Origin: CAWCXF01 sp963799455
Lineage (GTDB): Bacteria; Pseudomonadota; Alphaproteobacteria; Rhodobacterales; Rhodobacteraceae
NCBI GenBank assembly: GCA_963799455.1
Contig: CAWCXF010000007.1
Coordinates: 558,001 to 622,000 of the forward strand
Direction of reading: 5' to 3'
Length of the DNA stretch: 64,000 nt
In this document: positions 33,311 through 42,753 of the stretch, one piece after another
Layout: every line of letters starts with the position of its first letter
How positions within the stretch are numbered: the stretch's first letter is position 1
Position numbers and translations under genes: made by a program
The notes under the pieces: generated by a model
Seen by the model: the letters and a program-made list of their open reading frames with translations, nothing else
Database searches by the model: none
What the model was told of the DNA's origin: nothing

Positions 33311-34336
33311 ATGGATTTGATCGCCGATATCCTCCTGGTCGCCGGGGCGCTGGGCGCCGCCGTCTACTGCTTCGTGCTCTCGCGCCGTCTGAGCCGCTTC
33401 ACCGACCTGCAGGGCGGCATGGGGGGCGCCGTCGCCTCGCTGTCGGCCCAGGTGGACGAGATGACGCGCGCGCTCGACCGCTCGCGCCGCGCCGCCGAAG
33501 GGCAGTCGGGCAGCCTGGAGCGCTCGACGCGACGCGCCGAGGACGTCGCGCGCCGGCTCGACCTCCTGGTCGCGGCGATGCACGACCTGCCGGCCGAGGC
33601 GTCCCGGCCGGCCCAGGGACCGGCCGACCGTGCCGCGCCGCGCCCCGAAGCCCGCCGCGACGCGCAGGGTCCGGAGCCGGTCGCGGCGCGGCCGCGGCCG
33701 GCGACCCCCGCGGCGGTCGCGCAGCCCACGCTCCGCGTCGAGCCCGGGCCGGCGGCCGCGACGCCTTCCGCGACGCCTTCCGTAGAGGCTGTCGCAGGGC
33801 CTGTCGCGGAGCCTGTCGCAGGGCCTGTCGCGGAGCCCGTCTTCGAGCCGCTGATGGCCGGGCCCGCCCCCGCCCCCGCCCCCGCCGCGGCGACGGCTCC
33901 CGCAGGGGCGAGCGCGGGCTGGACGAACGACACGGCGACGTGGGACGACTGGGATCCGTTCGAGGTCTCCGAGCCTCCCATGGCGGCCCCGCTCGCCGCT
34001 CGCACCGGCGCGCCCGAGCGCGCGAGCCAGTCCGGCGCGCCCGAGCGCGCGAGCCAGTCCGGCGCGCCCGAGCGCGCGATCGGCTCGCGCGAGCTCGGCC
34101 GTGCGGGGGCCGACGCCGCCCCGACGCGCGCCGCCACCGAACCCGCCCCGAGACCCGCCCCGAGACCCGCCCCGAGACCCGCGCCGAGGCCCGCGGCAGC
34201 CCCCACGATGCCCATCTTCACCGCGGCCCGGCCCGCGATCCGGCCCGCGCCCGACGCCGTCCCCCGGCCCGCGGCTGAGCCCGAGCCCGAGCCCGAGCGC
34301 GCGCTCGTCGCCCGTCGCTGGGCGGTTGGCGGATGA
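33311..34336 (+). CDS. DUF6468-like flagellar cluster protein with low-complexity tail
   Basis: 341 residues. One N-terminal membrane helix (MDLIADILLVAGALGAAVYC), a conserved helical segment (RRLSRFTDLQGGMGGAVASL, SAQVDEMTRAL) and then about 240 disordered residues with in-frame tandem repeats: VAEPVAGP near 33790-33840, a 27-bp unit encoding GAPERASQS three times near 34009-34080, and PRPA repeats. Related flagellar clusters have such a gene after fliL; its role is not known to me. Stop overlaps motE (ATGA). Confidence 0.65.
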   Translation: MDLIADILLVAGALGAAVYCFVLSRRLSRFTDLQGGMGGAVASLSAQVDEMTRALDRSRRAAEGQSGSLERSTRRAEDVARRLDLLVAAMHDLPAEASRPAQGPADRAAPRPEARRDAQGPEPVAARPRPATPAAVAQPTLRVEPGPAAATPSATPSVEAVAGPVAEPVAGPVAEPVFEPLMAGPAPAPAPAAATAPAGASAGWTNDTATWDDWDPFEVSEPPMAAPLAARTGAPERASQSGAPERASQSGAPERAIGSRELGRAGADAAPTRAATEPAPRPAPRPAPRPAPRPAAAPTMPIFTAARPAIRPAPDAVPRPAAEPEPEPERALVARRWAVGG

Positions 34337-35175
34337 GCGCGCGCCGCGAGCCGGGGCCGGTGGCGGCCCGCCCCATGGCCGGGGCGCCGGAGGGGGGCCG
34401 CAGGCCGCCGGCCGAGCGCGCGGCGCAGGGCCGCCTGCGCCGCGCGGCGGGGGCCGCGCCGCGCGGCGTGCTCATGGTGCTGGCGCTGCTGATGGCCTCC
34501 TCGGCCGCGACCCGGCTCGGCTTCGGCACCGGGCTCGAGCCGGTGCGCGCCGCGGTGGCGCAGGGCGTCGCGGCCTCGGGGCGGGCGATCGAGGAGGCCC
34601 TCTCCGACGACCCCGCGGCCGAGGACGGCGTCGACGCCGCGCCGGTCCCCGCCGCCGCGCCCGTCTCGCCGGGGGACGCGCGAGGCATCGAGGCGCTGAT
34701 CGCGGCGCTCGCCGAGCGCGACGCCGATCTCGACGCGCGCGAGGCGGCGCTGGCCGAGCGCACCTCCGCCGAGGAGCGCCGGCTGGCCGAGCGCCAGGCC
34801 CAGCTCGCGCAGGCCAAGGACGAGCTCCAGGCGATGATGGCCGAGGTGGAGGCCGCCGAGGCGCGGCTCGACGCCGCGATCGCGCGCGCCTCGGGGGCGG
34901 CCGAGGACGACCTCGCGCGTCTGACCTCGGTCTACGAGAGCATGAAGCCGAAGGACGCGGCGGCCTTGTTCGAGACCATGGAGCCCGCCTTCGCCGCGGG
35001 CTTCCTCGGCCGGATGCGCGCCGAGGCGGCGGCCGAGGTCATGTCGGGCATGAGCCCCGAGCGGGCCTACGCCGTCTCGGCGATCATCGCGGGGCGCAAC
35101 GCGGCGCTCGACGCGCCCGGGGACGGGGCGGGGGCGTCGCCTCGGCCCGGCCCCAAGATCGAGTCGGCGCCGTGA
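34333..35175 (+). CDS. MotE-like flagellar motor chaperone (MgtE N-terminal-like domain)
   Basis: 280 residues. Membrane helix (GVLMVLALLMASSAATRLGF), coiled coil (about 120-195: DADLDAREAALAERTSAEER, AKDELQAMMAEVEAAEARL), then an MgtE_N/FliG-like helical domain (TSVYESMKPKDAAALFETME, FLGRMRAEAAAEVMSGMSPE). In Rhizobium MotE is a periplasmic chaperone for MotC. Position between fliL/DUF6468 and motA agrees. Low-complexity ends. Confidence 0.78.
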   Translation: MSARREPGPVAARPMAGAPEGGRRPPAERAAQGRLRRAAGAAPRGVLMVLALLMASSAATRLGFGTGLEPVRAAVAQGVAASGRAIEEALSDDPAAEDGVDAAPVPAAAPVSPGDARGIEALIAALAERDADLDAREAALAERTSAEERRLAERQAQLAQAKDELQAMMAEVEAAEARLDAAIARASGAAEDDLARLTSVYESMKPKDAAALFETMEPAFAAGFLGRMRAEAAAEVMSGMSPERAYAVSAIIAGRNAALDAPGDGAGASPRPGPKIESAP

Positions 35176-35254
35176 CGCGCGCGGGGCGGAGCGTGCGCCG
35201 GAGCGGCGCGGGGTCGGGCATGCGCCGCCTGGGCGCGGGATGGGAGGGGCGGGC

Positions 35255-36127
35255 ATGATCGCCATCGTCGGCATCGTCGTCGTGATCGTGATGGTGTTCG
35301 GCGGCTACAGCGCCGCCGGGGGCAAATTCGAAATCATCATGAAGTCGCTGCCCTTCGAGATGACGATGATCATGGGCGCGGCGGTGGGCGCGTTCCTGCT
35401 CTCGAACGACTTCGCCACCGTCAAGCAGTCGCTGGGCGGCCTGATGCGGGTCTTCAAGGGGGTGCGCTGGAAGCCGGCCGACTACCGCGACCTGCTGTGC
35501 TTGCTCTACGAGCTCCTCAGCATCGGCCGGCGCAACCCGGTCGAGCTCGAGGGCCACATCGAGGCGCCGCTCGAATCGGAGGTGTTCAAGCGCTACCCGC
35601 GGGTGAGCGCCGACGCCGAGACGCGCGAGCTGATCTGCGACACCTTCCGCTCGGCGCTGATGAACTACGACGACCCCCACCAGGTCGAGGAGGTGCTCGA
35701 GAAGCGCATCGAGGCCAGCCATCACCATGCGCTCGTGCCGTCCCACGCGCTCCAGACCATGGCCGACGGCCTGCCCGCGCTCGGCATCGTCGCGGCCGTG
35801 CTCGGCGTCATCAAGACGATGGGCTCGATCGACCAGCCGCCCGAGGTGCTGGGCAAGATGATCGGCGGCGCGCTGGTGGGCACCTTCCTCGGCGTCTTCA
35901 TCGCCTACGGCTTCGTCGGGCCCATCGCCGCGCGCCTCAAGGCCATCGCCGAGGAGGACGGCCACTTCCACCAGCTCATCCGCGAGGTGCTGGTGGCCAA
36001 CCTGCACCGCCACGCCACCGACATCTGCATCGAGGTCGGCCGCCAGAACACGCCGCGCCACGTGCGCCCCTCCTTCGACCAGGTCGAGGGCGCGCTCCAG
36101 GAGCTCAAGCGCCGCGAGGCGGCGTGA
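35255..36127 (+). CDS. motA: Flagellar stator protein MotA
   Basis: 290 residues. Four membrane segments are clear (MIAIVGIVVVIVMVFGGYSA, FEMTMIMGAAVGAFLLSN, DGLPALGIVAAVLGVIKTMG, MIGGALVGTFLGVFIAYGFV), with the cytoplasmic loop containing conserved charged residues between TM2 and TM3. MotA and MotB form the proton channel driving rotation; motB is not in this window. GGGAGGGG precedes ATG 35255. Stop overlaps the next gene (GTGA). Confidence 0.95.
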   Translation: MIAIVGIVVVIVMVFGGYSAAGGKFEIIMKSLPFEMTMIMGAAVGAFLLSNDFATVKQSLGGLMRVFKGVRWKPADYRDLLCLLYELLSIGRRNPVELEGHIEAPLESEVFKRYPRVSADAETRELICDTFRSALMNYDDPHQVEEVLEKRIEASHHHALVPSHALQTMADGLPALGIVAAVLGVIKTMGSIDQPPEVLGKMIGGALVGTFLGVFIAYGFVGPIAARLKAIAEEDGHFHQLIREVLVANLHRHATDICIEVGRQNTPRHVRPSFDQVEGALQELKRREAA

Positions 36128-38417
36128 GCCCGAGGTCCGACACGCGCGGCCGGCGCGCCCGCGCGCGGCTGCGGGGCCCGGCCCGGACGGCTCGCGCGGC
36201 GGGGGGCGGCGAGCCGTCCGCCCGCCGCCCGAGGGCCGTCCGGGCCGCCGCCGCTGCCGCCCTCGCCTGCACGCTCGCGGCGGGCGCGGCCGGGGCCGAG
36301 GAGGTGGCCGAGGAAGTGATCGTGCGTGGCGGCGAGCACGAGGGGTTCACCCGGCTGGTGCTCGCCTTCGAGTCGATGCCCGACTACGCGCTGGAGCCGG
36401 TCCCCGGCGGCGCGCGCGTCGAGCCCGGCCGAGAGGTCTCCTACGACCTGTCGGACGCCTGGCGCCGCATCGGGCGCGAGCGCGTGGCCGCCCTCGCGCC
36501 GGGGCCCGGCGGCGCGCTCGACATCCGCCTGGCCTGCGACTGCCTCGCCACCGCCTTCGAGGTCGCCCCCGCGATGGTGGTGATCGACGTGGCCGACGCC
36601 GAGCCGGGCGAAGGGCCCCGGCCTTCGCCCCCCCTCGCGGCCTCCGCGCGGCCCGCGCCCCCGCCGCCGCTGCTCGCCTCGGGCCTGCCGCTGGTCGTCC
36701 CGGCCGGCGGCCCCCTGCGCGCGCCCGAGCCCGAGCCCGAGCCCGAGCTCGAACCGGAGCCCGAGCCCGAACCGGGGCCCGAGCCCGCCGCCGGCGCGCT
36801 CGACCTCGCCGCCTTCGGGGCCGGCCTGCGGGCCGAGATGGCCCGCGGCGTGGAGCAGGGGCTCCTGGTGCCGGCGGGTCCGCTGCCGGGGCCCGAGGGG
36901 GCGCCCAAGCCCGTGGGCGGCCAGATCCGGATCTCCACGGCGATGGGCCGATCGCCGGTCGTCAGCGCCGAGCCCGACGTCGCGCGCGCGGTGCCCGACG
37001 CCTGTCCCGCCCCCGAGGTCGCGGCCCTGCTGCCCGGCGGGCCGGGTCCGGGCGCGGACCCCGCGGCCGGCTCCGCGGCCCGCGCGGACCCGATCGCGGC
37101 GATCGCCGCCGCCCGAGCCGCGCTCTACGGCGAGTTCGACCGGCTCGACCCGCAGGCCGCCCGGCGCCTGGTCGGCGCGTTCCTCGACGCGGGCCTCGGC
37201 GCCGAGGCCCAGGCCGCGCTGCGCCTCGCGCCGGTCGATCTGCGCGAGCGCGCGGAGCTGGGCGCGGTGGCCGCGCTGACGGACGCGGACGACGCGCCGC
37301 CCGAGGCGGGCGCCGTCGAGGGCTGGGCCGCGTGCGAGGGCGCGGCGGCGCTCTGGGCGGTGCTGGCGCTGGACGGCCGGCCGCTGCCGCGCGCGCTCGA
37401 CCGCGGCGGCGTGGTGGGCGTCGTCTCGACGCTGCCGATGCCGCTGCGCGCCCATCTCGCGCCGCGCCTCGCAGGCGCCTTCCTGGCCGACGGCGACGCG
37501 GCGACGGCGCGGCTCGTGCGCAACGCCGTCACGCGCGCAGGCGGCGAGCCCGACCGCGCCATGCGGCTCCTCGACATCCGCCTCGGCCTGTCGGCCGATC
37601 CGGCCGAGCCGGGCGCGGCCGGCCGCCTCGCGGCGCTCGCGCAGGGCACCGACGCGGTGGCGCTCGACGCCGCGACCCTGCTCCTGGAGGGCGCGGCCGG
37701 AACGCCGCCCGCGGGGGCGACGGAGGACGCGGCGCTCCTGGTGGCCGAGCGCCGCGGCGACCCGGGCGGCGAGCGCCTGCGCGCGCTGCTGGCGGCGGCC
37801 TTCATGGACGAGGCGCGCTGGGACGAGGCGCTGGCGCTCGCCGCCGACGCGCCGCCTGACGGGCCGGGCACGTCCGCTCTGTGGGAGGGCATCGCGCGCA
37901 GGCTCGCCGCCGAGGCCGCCGGCCCGGCCTTCCTGCGCATCGCCTTCGCCGAGGCCGAGGCGCTCGACGCGGCCCCGATCTCGCCCCGGGCCGCGGCGGC
38001 CATCGCCGCGCGCCGCGACGGCTTCGGCTACGGCGCCCCGATGCCTGCGGCCGAGGGCGCCGCGGTGGCCCTGCCGACCGACCGCGCCTGGTGGACCGAG
38101 CCGAGCCCGAGCCCGAGCCCGAACCCGAGCCCGCGGCCTCCGACGCCGCGCCCGAGCCGTCCGCCCGCCGCGACCCGGACCTGCCGATGGATGTGGCCGC
38201 CCCGGCGCCGTCGAGCGAGCCGCCGCGGGACGGCCACGCCCTGACGGGTCCGATCGCGCGCGGTCAGCGCAGCCTCGAGGAGAGCCGCCGCCGCCGCGCC
38301 GCCCTCGCCGCGCGGCTCGCCGAGATCGACGCCGTCGTGGAGGCGTCGGCCGGGGCCGGACCCGCCCCGACCGAGACGGCGGCGGGCGCGACCGCCGAAG
38401 CGTCAACGCTTCGGTAA
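36124..38417 (+). CDS. Large secreted flagellar-cluster protein of unknown function, frameshifted near its C-terminus
   Basis: About 764 residues once repaired. GTG start overlaps motA. A signal peptide (VRAAAAAALACTLAAGAAGA) is followed by an AMIN-like beta domain (EVIVRGGEHEGFTRLVLAFE, GALDIRLACDCLATAFEVAP), a long Pro/Glu linker and a helical repeat-like region (about 330-650). The frame breaks in the CCGAGCCCGAG run near 38105; adding one C gives EPEPEPEPAASDAAPEPS and a charged C-terminal helix (ARGQRSLEESRRRRAALAAR) ending at TAA 38415. Operon position suggests a periplasmic motor or peptidoglycan-linked component. A relation to MotF of Rhodobacter is possible but not shown. Confidence 0.7.
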
Positions 38418-38419
38418 CC
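38403..38419 (+). promoter_or_regulatory. Possible CtrA box before sltF
   Basis: TCAA-N7-GTAACC at 38403-38419, two mismatches from TTAA-N7-TTAACC, overlapping the upstream stop codon and 102 bases before the sltF start. Confidence 0.3.
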
Positions 38420-38520
38420 GCGTCTCGCCTAGACCGGCCGCGAGACCGACCCCGGATCGGCCCCCGGATCGCCCTTCGACCCGCTCCGGTGCCGGCCCTG
38501 ACGCGAGACGAAGGCGGCGC

Positions 38521-39630
38521 ATGTTCCAGGATGGAGCCCACGGCCCGCGCGGGCCTCACCGCGCCCTGCGCCGCTGCGCCCGGGCCCTGCGCGGCGCGGC
38601 CCGGATCCCGACCGCCCTCGCCGCGATGACCTGGCTCGCCACGGCCCCGGCCCAGGGTCAGGGCCAGGGCCAGGGCCAGGGCCGGGCGGACGAGGTGTGC
38701 GAGGCCGCCGCCGCCATGGCCGCCGAGGCGCAGGGCGTGCCGCTCGACGTCATGCGCGCCGTCACCCGCGTCGAGACCGGCGTCGGTCGCGGCGAGGCGC
38801 GGCGCGGCTGGCCGTGGTCGGCCAACGCCGACGGGCGCAGCTACCGCTTCGACAGCCTCGAGGAGGCCCTGGCCTTCGCCGCGGGGCCCGTGGCGCGCGC
38901 GGCCTCGAACGTCGATCTGGGCTGCTTCCAGATCAGCCGGCGCTGGCATGGCGAGGCCTTCGCGGACGACCGCGAGATGCTCGATCCCGCGCGCAACGCG
39001 CTCTACGCCGCGCGGCTCCTGGCCGAGCACTACGCGCGCCTGGGCGACTGGACGCTCGCCGCGGGGGCCTACCACTCGCGCACCGAGACCTATGCCGGCC
39101 CCTACCGCGCGCGCGTGCGCGCCGAGTTGGCCGCGCTCGGCCCCACGCCCGGCATCCTCCCGGCGCTCGCCTCCGATCCGGGGCCGAGCCTCGCCTCCGA
39201 CGCGGGGCCGCTCCTGATCGCGACGCTGCCCACGCCCTCGCCGCCGATCCCCGTCCGCGCGCTCGCCCGCGGCGCCCGGGGGGGCGTGTTCACCCGCGTC
39301 GCGGGGCTCGCCCCGACAGCCGAGCCGACAGCCGAGCCGACAGCCGAGCCGGCCCCTGGGCCCGCCATCGAGCCTGCCATCGGGCCCGGCGCCGAGATCG
39401 AGCTGGCGAGCTTCGAGCCCGACGCGCCGACGGCGCCCGAGCCGCCGCTCGACGGCGCCCAGCCGCGCGCGCCGCGCAGGGCGAGCCCGCTCCACGCCTC
39501 GGCCAGCCCGCTCCTGGGCGGCGCGGGCGGCGGCGCGCCGGGCTCGCTGGTGCCGGTCTCGGCGGGCGGCGGCCCGCTCCTGGGCGGGGGCGGCGGCCCG
39601 CTCCTCGGCGCCCGGGGCTGGGGCGGCTGA
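38521..39630 (+). CDS. sltF: Flagellum-specific lytic transglycosylase (SltF-like)
   Basis: 369 residues. Signal peptide region (AALAAMTWLATAPAQG) with a GQGQGQ repeat, then an SLT-type domain (about 60-210: GVPLDVMRAVTRVETGVGRG with the catalytic Glu, NVDLGCFQISRRWHGEAF, ARLGDWTLAAGAYHSR). It cuts peptidoglycan so the rod can pass. In Rhodobacter sphaeroides SltF is exported to the periplasm and needed for flagella. The tail of about 150 residues is low-complexity (TAEPTAEPTAEPAPG). Stop overlaps flhA (TGATG). Confidence 0.85.
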   Translation: MFQDGAHGPRGPHRALRRCARALRGAARIPTALAAMTWLATAPAQGQGQGQGQGRADEVCEAAAAMAAEAQGVPLDVMRAVTRVETGVGRGEARRGWPWSANADGRSYRFDSLEEALAFAAGPVARAASNVDLGCFQISRRWHGEAFADDREMLDPARNALYAARLLAEHYARLGDWTLAAGAYHSRTETYAGPYRARVRAELAALGPTPGILPALASDPGPSLASDAGPLLIATLPTPSPPIPVRALARGARGGVFTRVAGLAPTAEPTAEPTAEPAPGPAIEPAIGPGAEIELASFEPDAPTAPEPPLDGAQPRAPRRASPLHASASPLLGGAGGGAPGSLVPVSAGGGPLLGGGGGPLLGARGWGG

Positions 39631-41711
39631 TGGGCGCGCTCGCGGCGGGGATGCCCGCGCTCTCGATCAAGGCCTTGATGCGCCCGACGATCCTGCTGGC
39701 GCTCGCGCTGATGGCGGTCATCGTGATGATGATCCTGCCGATGCCGGCCTGGGTGCTCGACGCGGGGCTCGCGGCCTCCTTCGGCCTCGCCATCCTGATG
39801 TTCACGGTGACGCTCTTCGTCGAGCGCCCGCTGGACTTCTCGGCCTTCCCCACGGTGCTCCTGGCCTCCTTGATGCTGAGGCTCTCGCTCAACGTGTCGT
39901 CCACCAAGCTCATCATCGGGGAGGGGCACACCGGCACGGGGGCCGCGGGCGACGTGATCGAGGGCTTCGCCATGTTCGTCATGGGCGGCAGCGTGTTCCT
40001 CGGGCTCGTGGTGTTCTGCGTCCTGCTGATCGTCAACTTCGTCGTCATCACCAAGGGCGCGGGGCGCATGGCCGAGGTCGGCGCGCGCTTCGCGCTCGAC
40101 GCCATGCCCGGAAAGCAGATGGCGATCGACGCCGACGTCTCCTCGGGCGCCATCGGCCACGCCGAGGCGCGCGGCCGGCGCGAGATCGAGCAGGCCGAGA
40201 CGACGTTCTTCGGCTCGCTCGACGGCGCCTCGAAGTTCGTCAAGGGCGACGCGGTGGCGGGGCTCCTGATCACGCTCCTCAACCTGTTGGTCGGCCTCGT
40301 CATGGGCGTCGTCGTCCACGGAATGCCGATGGGCCGCGCCTTCGAGACCTACGCCATCCTGACGGTGGGCGACGGGCTGGTGAGCCAGATCCCCGCCGTC
40401 ATCATCTCGATCGCGGCCGCGCTCCTGCTGTCGCGCGGGGGCGCCACGGGGGCGGCCGATCTCGCCATCGTCGGCCAGCTCGGCAAGCATCCGGCGGCGC
40501 TCGGCACCGTGGCGGTGCTGATGGCGCTCTTCGCGCTGGTGCCGGGCCTGCCCTTCGTGCCCTTCGTCGCGGGCGCGCTGGTGCTGGGCGGCTGCGCCCT
40601 CGCCGCCGCGCGCCCGAAGCCCGAGCCCGTCGCCGCCGTCGTGGAGGAGGGGCCGAAGCGCCCCGGAATGGGCGACGTGCTCGACCTCGACGACATCCAC
40701 CTGCAATTCGCGCCCGACCTCGTGGAGATGGTGCTCGACCCCTCCACCGGGCTCGACGCGCGCATCGCCAACATGCGCGACCACGTGGCCTCGACCCACG
40801 GGCTGATCCTGCCCGAGATCCGGCTCACCGACGACCACTCTCTGCCCCCCGGAACCTACGTCATCCGCATCCAGGACGTGGAGCGCGCCCGCGACCGGCT
40901 GCGGCCCGAGGCGATGCTCGCGCTGATGGGCCCCGACGCCGCCCTGATGCCGCCCGGCGAGGCGGTGCGCGAGCCGGTCTACGGCGCGCCCGCGCGCTGG
41001 ATCGACAAGGGCGCGGGCGAGGACGCGGCGCTCGCCGGCGCCACCGTGGTGGGCCCCGCCGAGGTGCTGGCGACGCATCTGCTGGAGGTCGTCAAGGACA
41101 ATTTCGGGCGCCTCCTGACGCTGCGCTCGCTGCGCCGGCTGCTCGACGCCTTCGCGGGCGTCTCCGACCCCGACCGCGCCGCCGCCAACCGCCGGCTGCT
41201 GGACGAGCTCGTCCCCGACAAGGTGCCGCTCGACCTGCTGCTGCCGGTGCTGCGGCTCCTGCTGGAGGAGCGCGTCTCGATCCGCAACCTGCCGGTGATC
41301 CTGGAGACCATCGCCGAGGCGCGCCCGCACATGGCCCACCCCGAGGCGGTGTGCGAGCACGTCCGACGGCGCCTCGGCTTCCAGCTCGTCTCGGAGCTCA
41401 AGCGCGCCGACGGGACCATCCCGCTCGTCCAGCTTGCCCCCGAATGGGAGGGCGTGTTCCAGGCCCACGAGGTCGAGGGCCACGACGTGGCGCTGCCGCC
41501 CGACCTCTTCGCCAAGCTCACCGGCTCGGTCGCCGACCGCGTGGCGCGCGCGGCCGAAGCCGGCGCCTATCCGGCGGTCGTCACCTCCTCGCGCCGGCGG
41601 CGGTTCCTCAGGATGGTGCTGGCCGCGAGGGGCGTGCCCAACCCGGTGCTCTCCTTCGAGGAGATCGGCATCGAGGCGCGTCCGGCCGTGGTCGGCCAGG
41701 TGCCCGCGTGA
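39630..41711 (+). CDS. flhA: Flagellar type III export protein FlhA
   Basis: 693 residues. N-terminal membrane half with about eight segments and the FHIPEP signature region (LRLSLNVSSTKLIIGEGHTG, GAGRMAEVGARFALDAMPGK), and the cytoplasmic nonameric ring half (about 330-690: LVEMVLDPSTGLDARIANMR, LVPDKVPLDLLLPVLRLLLE, SVRNLPVI-type ERVSIRNLPVILETIAE). FlhA guides substrates into the export gate. Start overlaps sltF; its stop codon lies in the loop of the first hairpin of a 30-bp repeat array. Confidence 0.97.
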   Translation: MGALAAGMPALSIKALMRPTILLALALMAVIVMMILPMPAWVLDAGLAASFGLAILMFTVTLFVERPLDFSAFPTVLLASLMLRLSLNVSSTKLIIGEGHTGTGAAGDVIEGFAMFVMGGSVFLGLVVFCVLLIVNFVVITKGAGRMAEVGARFALDAMPGKQMAIDADVSSGAIGHAEARGRREIEQAETTFFGSLDGASKFVKGDAVAGLLITLLNLLVGLVMGVVVHGMPMGRAFETYAILTVGDGLVSQIPAVIISIAAALLLSRGGATGAADLAIVGQLGKHPAALGTVAVLMALFALVPGLPFVPFVAGALVLGGCALAAARPKPEPVAAVVEEGPKRPGMGDVLDLDDIHLQFAPDLVEMVLDPSTGLDARIANMRDHVASTHGLILPEIRLTDDHSLPPGTYVIRIQDVERARDRLRPEAMLALMGPDAALMPPGEAVREPVYGAPARWIDKGAGEDAALAGATVVGPAEVLATHLLEVVKDNFGRLLTLRSLRRLLDAFAGVSDPDRAAANRRLLDELVPDKVPLDLLLPVLRLLLEERVSIRNLPVILETIAEARPHMAHPEAVCEHVRRRLGFQLVSELKRADGTIPLVQLAPEWEGVFQAHEVEGHDVALPPDLFAKLTGSVADRVARAAEAGAYPAVVTSSRRRRFLRMVLAARGVPNPVLSFEEIGIEARPAVVGQVPA

Positions 41712-41971
41712 GCGGGCACCGCGAAGTCCCCGCCCGCGCGAGCAGGCCCTGCGAAGTCCCCGCCCGCGCGAGCAGGCCCTGCGAAGTCCCTGCCCGCGTG
41801 AGCGGGCCCTGCGAAGTCCCCGCCCGCGTGAGCGGGCCCCACGGACGCCCCGCCCGCCTGAGCGGGCCCCGCGGGGTCCGTGCCCGCCTGGGCGGGCACC
41901 GTCGGCGGCGTGCCCGGCTGGGCGGGCATCGTCGGCGGCGTGCCCGGGCGAGCGGGCGCGGCGTCGGGAGC
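41702..41971. repeat. Nine contiguous 30-bp palindromic repeats between flhA and fliR
   Basis: Nine units of exactly 30 bp, no spacers. Each begins GCCCGCGTGAGCGGGC or a close variant, a self-complementary hairpin, followed by a less conserved CCTGCGAAGTCCCC part. Units 1-4 are almost identical; units 5-9 diverge progressively towards fliR. A decayed tenth copy reaches into the fliR start region. These resemble REP/BIME-type intergenic palindromes expanded in tandem. Not CRISPR, because there are no unique spacers. Confidence 0.9.
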
Positions 41972-41979
41972 CCGCCCGA

Positions 41980-42753
41980 GTGACGGGGTTGGCGGAGCTG
42001 GCCGCGCAGGCGCCGCAGGCGCTGGCGCTGGGGTTCCTGGTGTTCCTGCGGGTGGGGGCGGCGATGGCGGTGCTGCCGGCCTTCGGCGAGCGCTCGGTGC
42101 CCGCGCGGGTGCGCCTGGTGCTGGCGCTCGCCTTCACCGCCGTGGTGGCGCCGGCCGTCTCGGACGGCCTCGCGGGCGCCTATGACGGCGCGGCGCTGGG
42201 GCGCCATCTCCTGTCGGAGACGGTGGCGGGGCTCGGGCTCGGGCTGATGCTGCGGGTGATGGTGATGGCGCTCCAGACCGCGGGCATGATCGCCGCGCAG
42301 GCGGTCTCGCTGAGCCAGATCTTCGGCATCCCCTCGGCCGAGCCGCAGCCCGCGATCGGATACCTGATGGTGACGGGGGGGCTCGCGCTCGCGGCGATGG
42401 CGGGGCTGCACCTGCGCGTGGCCGAGGCGCTGATCCTGAGCTACGACGCGCTGCCGGCGGGGCGGCTGCCCGACGGGGCGGTGCTGGCCGAGTGGGGCGT
42501 GGGGGGCGTCACGCGCGCCTTCGGCCTCGCCTTCACGCTGGCCGCGCCCTTCCTCGGCGCCTCGCTGGTCTACAACGTGGCGCTCGGCGCCATCTCCAAG
42601 GCCATGCCGCAGCTGATGGTGGCGCTCGTGGGCGCGCCCGCGATCACCATGGGCGGGCTGGTGCTGACGGCGCTGTCGCTGCCGCTGCTGCTGCCCGTCT
42701 GGTGGCGCGCCTTCGCCGCCGTGCTCGGCGACCCGTTCGCGGCCGCGCCGTGA
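41980..42753 (+). CDS. fliR: Flagellar type III export protein FliR
   Basis: 257 residues, six or so membrane segments (ALALGFLVFLRVGAAMAVLP, VRLVLALAFTAVVAPAVSDG, LQTAGMIAAQAVSLSQIFGI, PFLGASLVYNVALGAISKAM, PQLMVALVGAPAITMGGLVL). With FliP and FliQ it forms the helical export gate. I use GTG 41980, since the frame further upstream is only translated repeat DNA. Stop overlaps flhB (GTGA). Confidence 0.95.
   Translation: MTGLAELAAQAPQALALGFLVFLRVGAAMAVLPAFGERSVPARVRLVLALAFTAVVAPAVSDGLAGAYDGAALGRHLLSETVAGLGLGLMLRVMVMALQTAGMIAAQAVSLSQIFGIPSAEPQPAIGYLMVTGGLALAAMAGLHLRVAEALILSYDALPAGRLPDGAVLAEWGVGGVTRAFGLAFTLAAPFLGASLVYNVALGAISKAMPQLMVALVGAPAITMGGLVLTALSLPLLLPVWWRAFAAVLGDPFAAAP

Noticed and set aside
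41702..41971. CRISPR array
   Set aside because: Units are contiguous and palindromic throughout, without unique spacers, and no cas genes are nearby.
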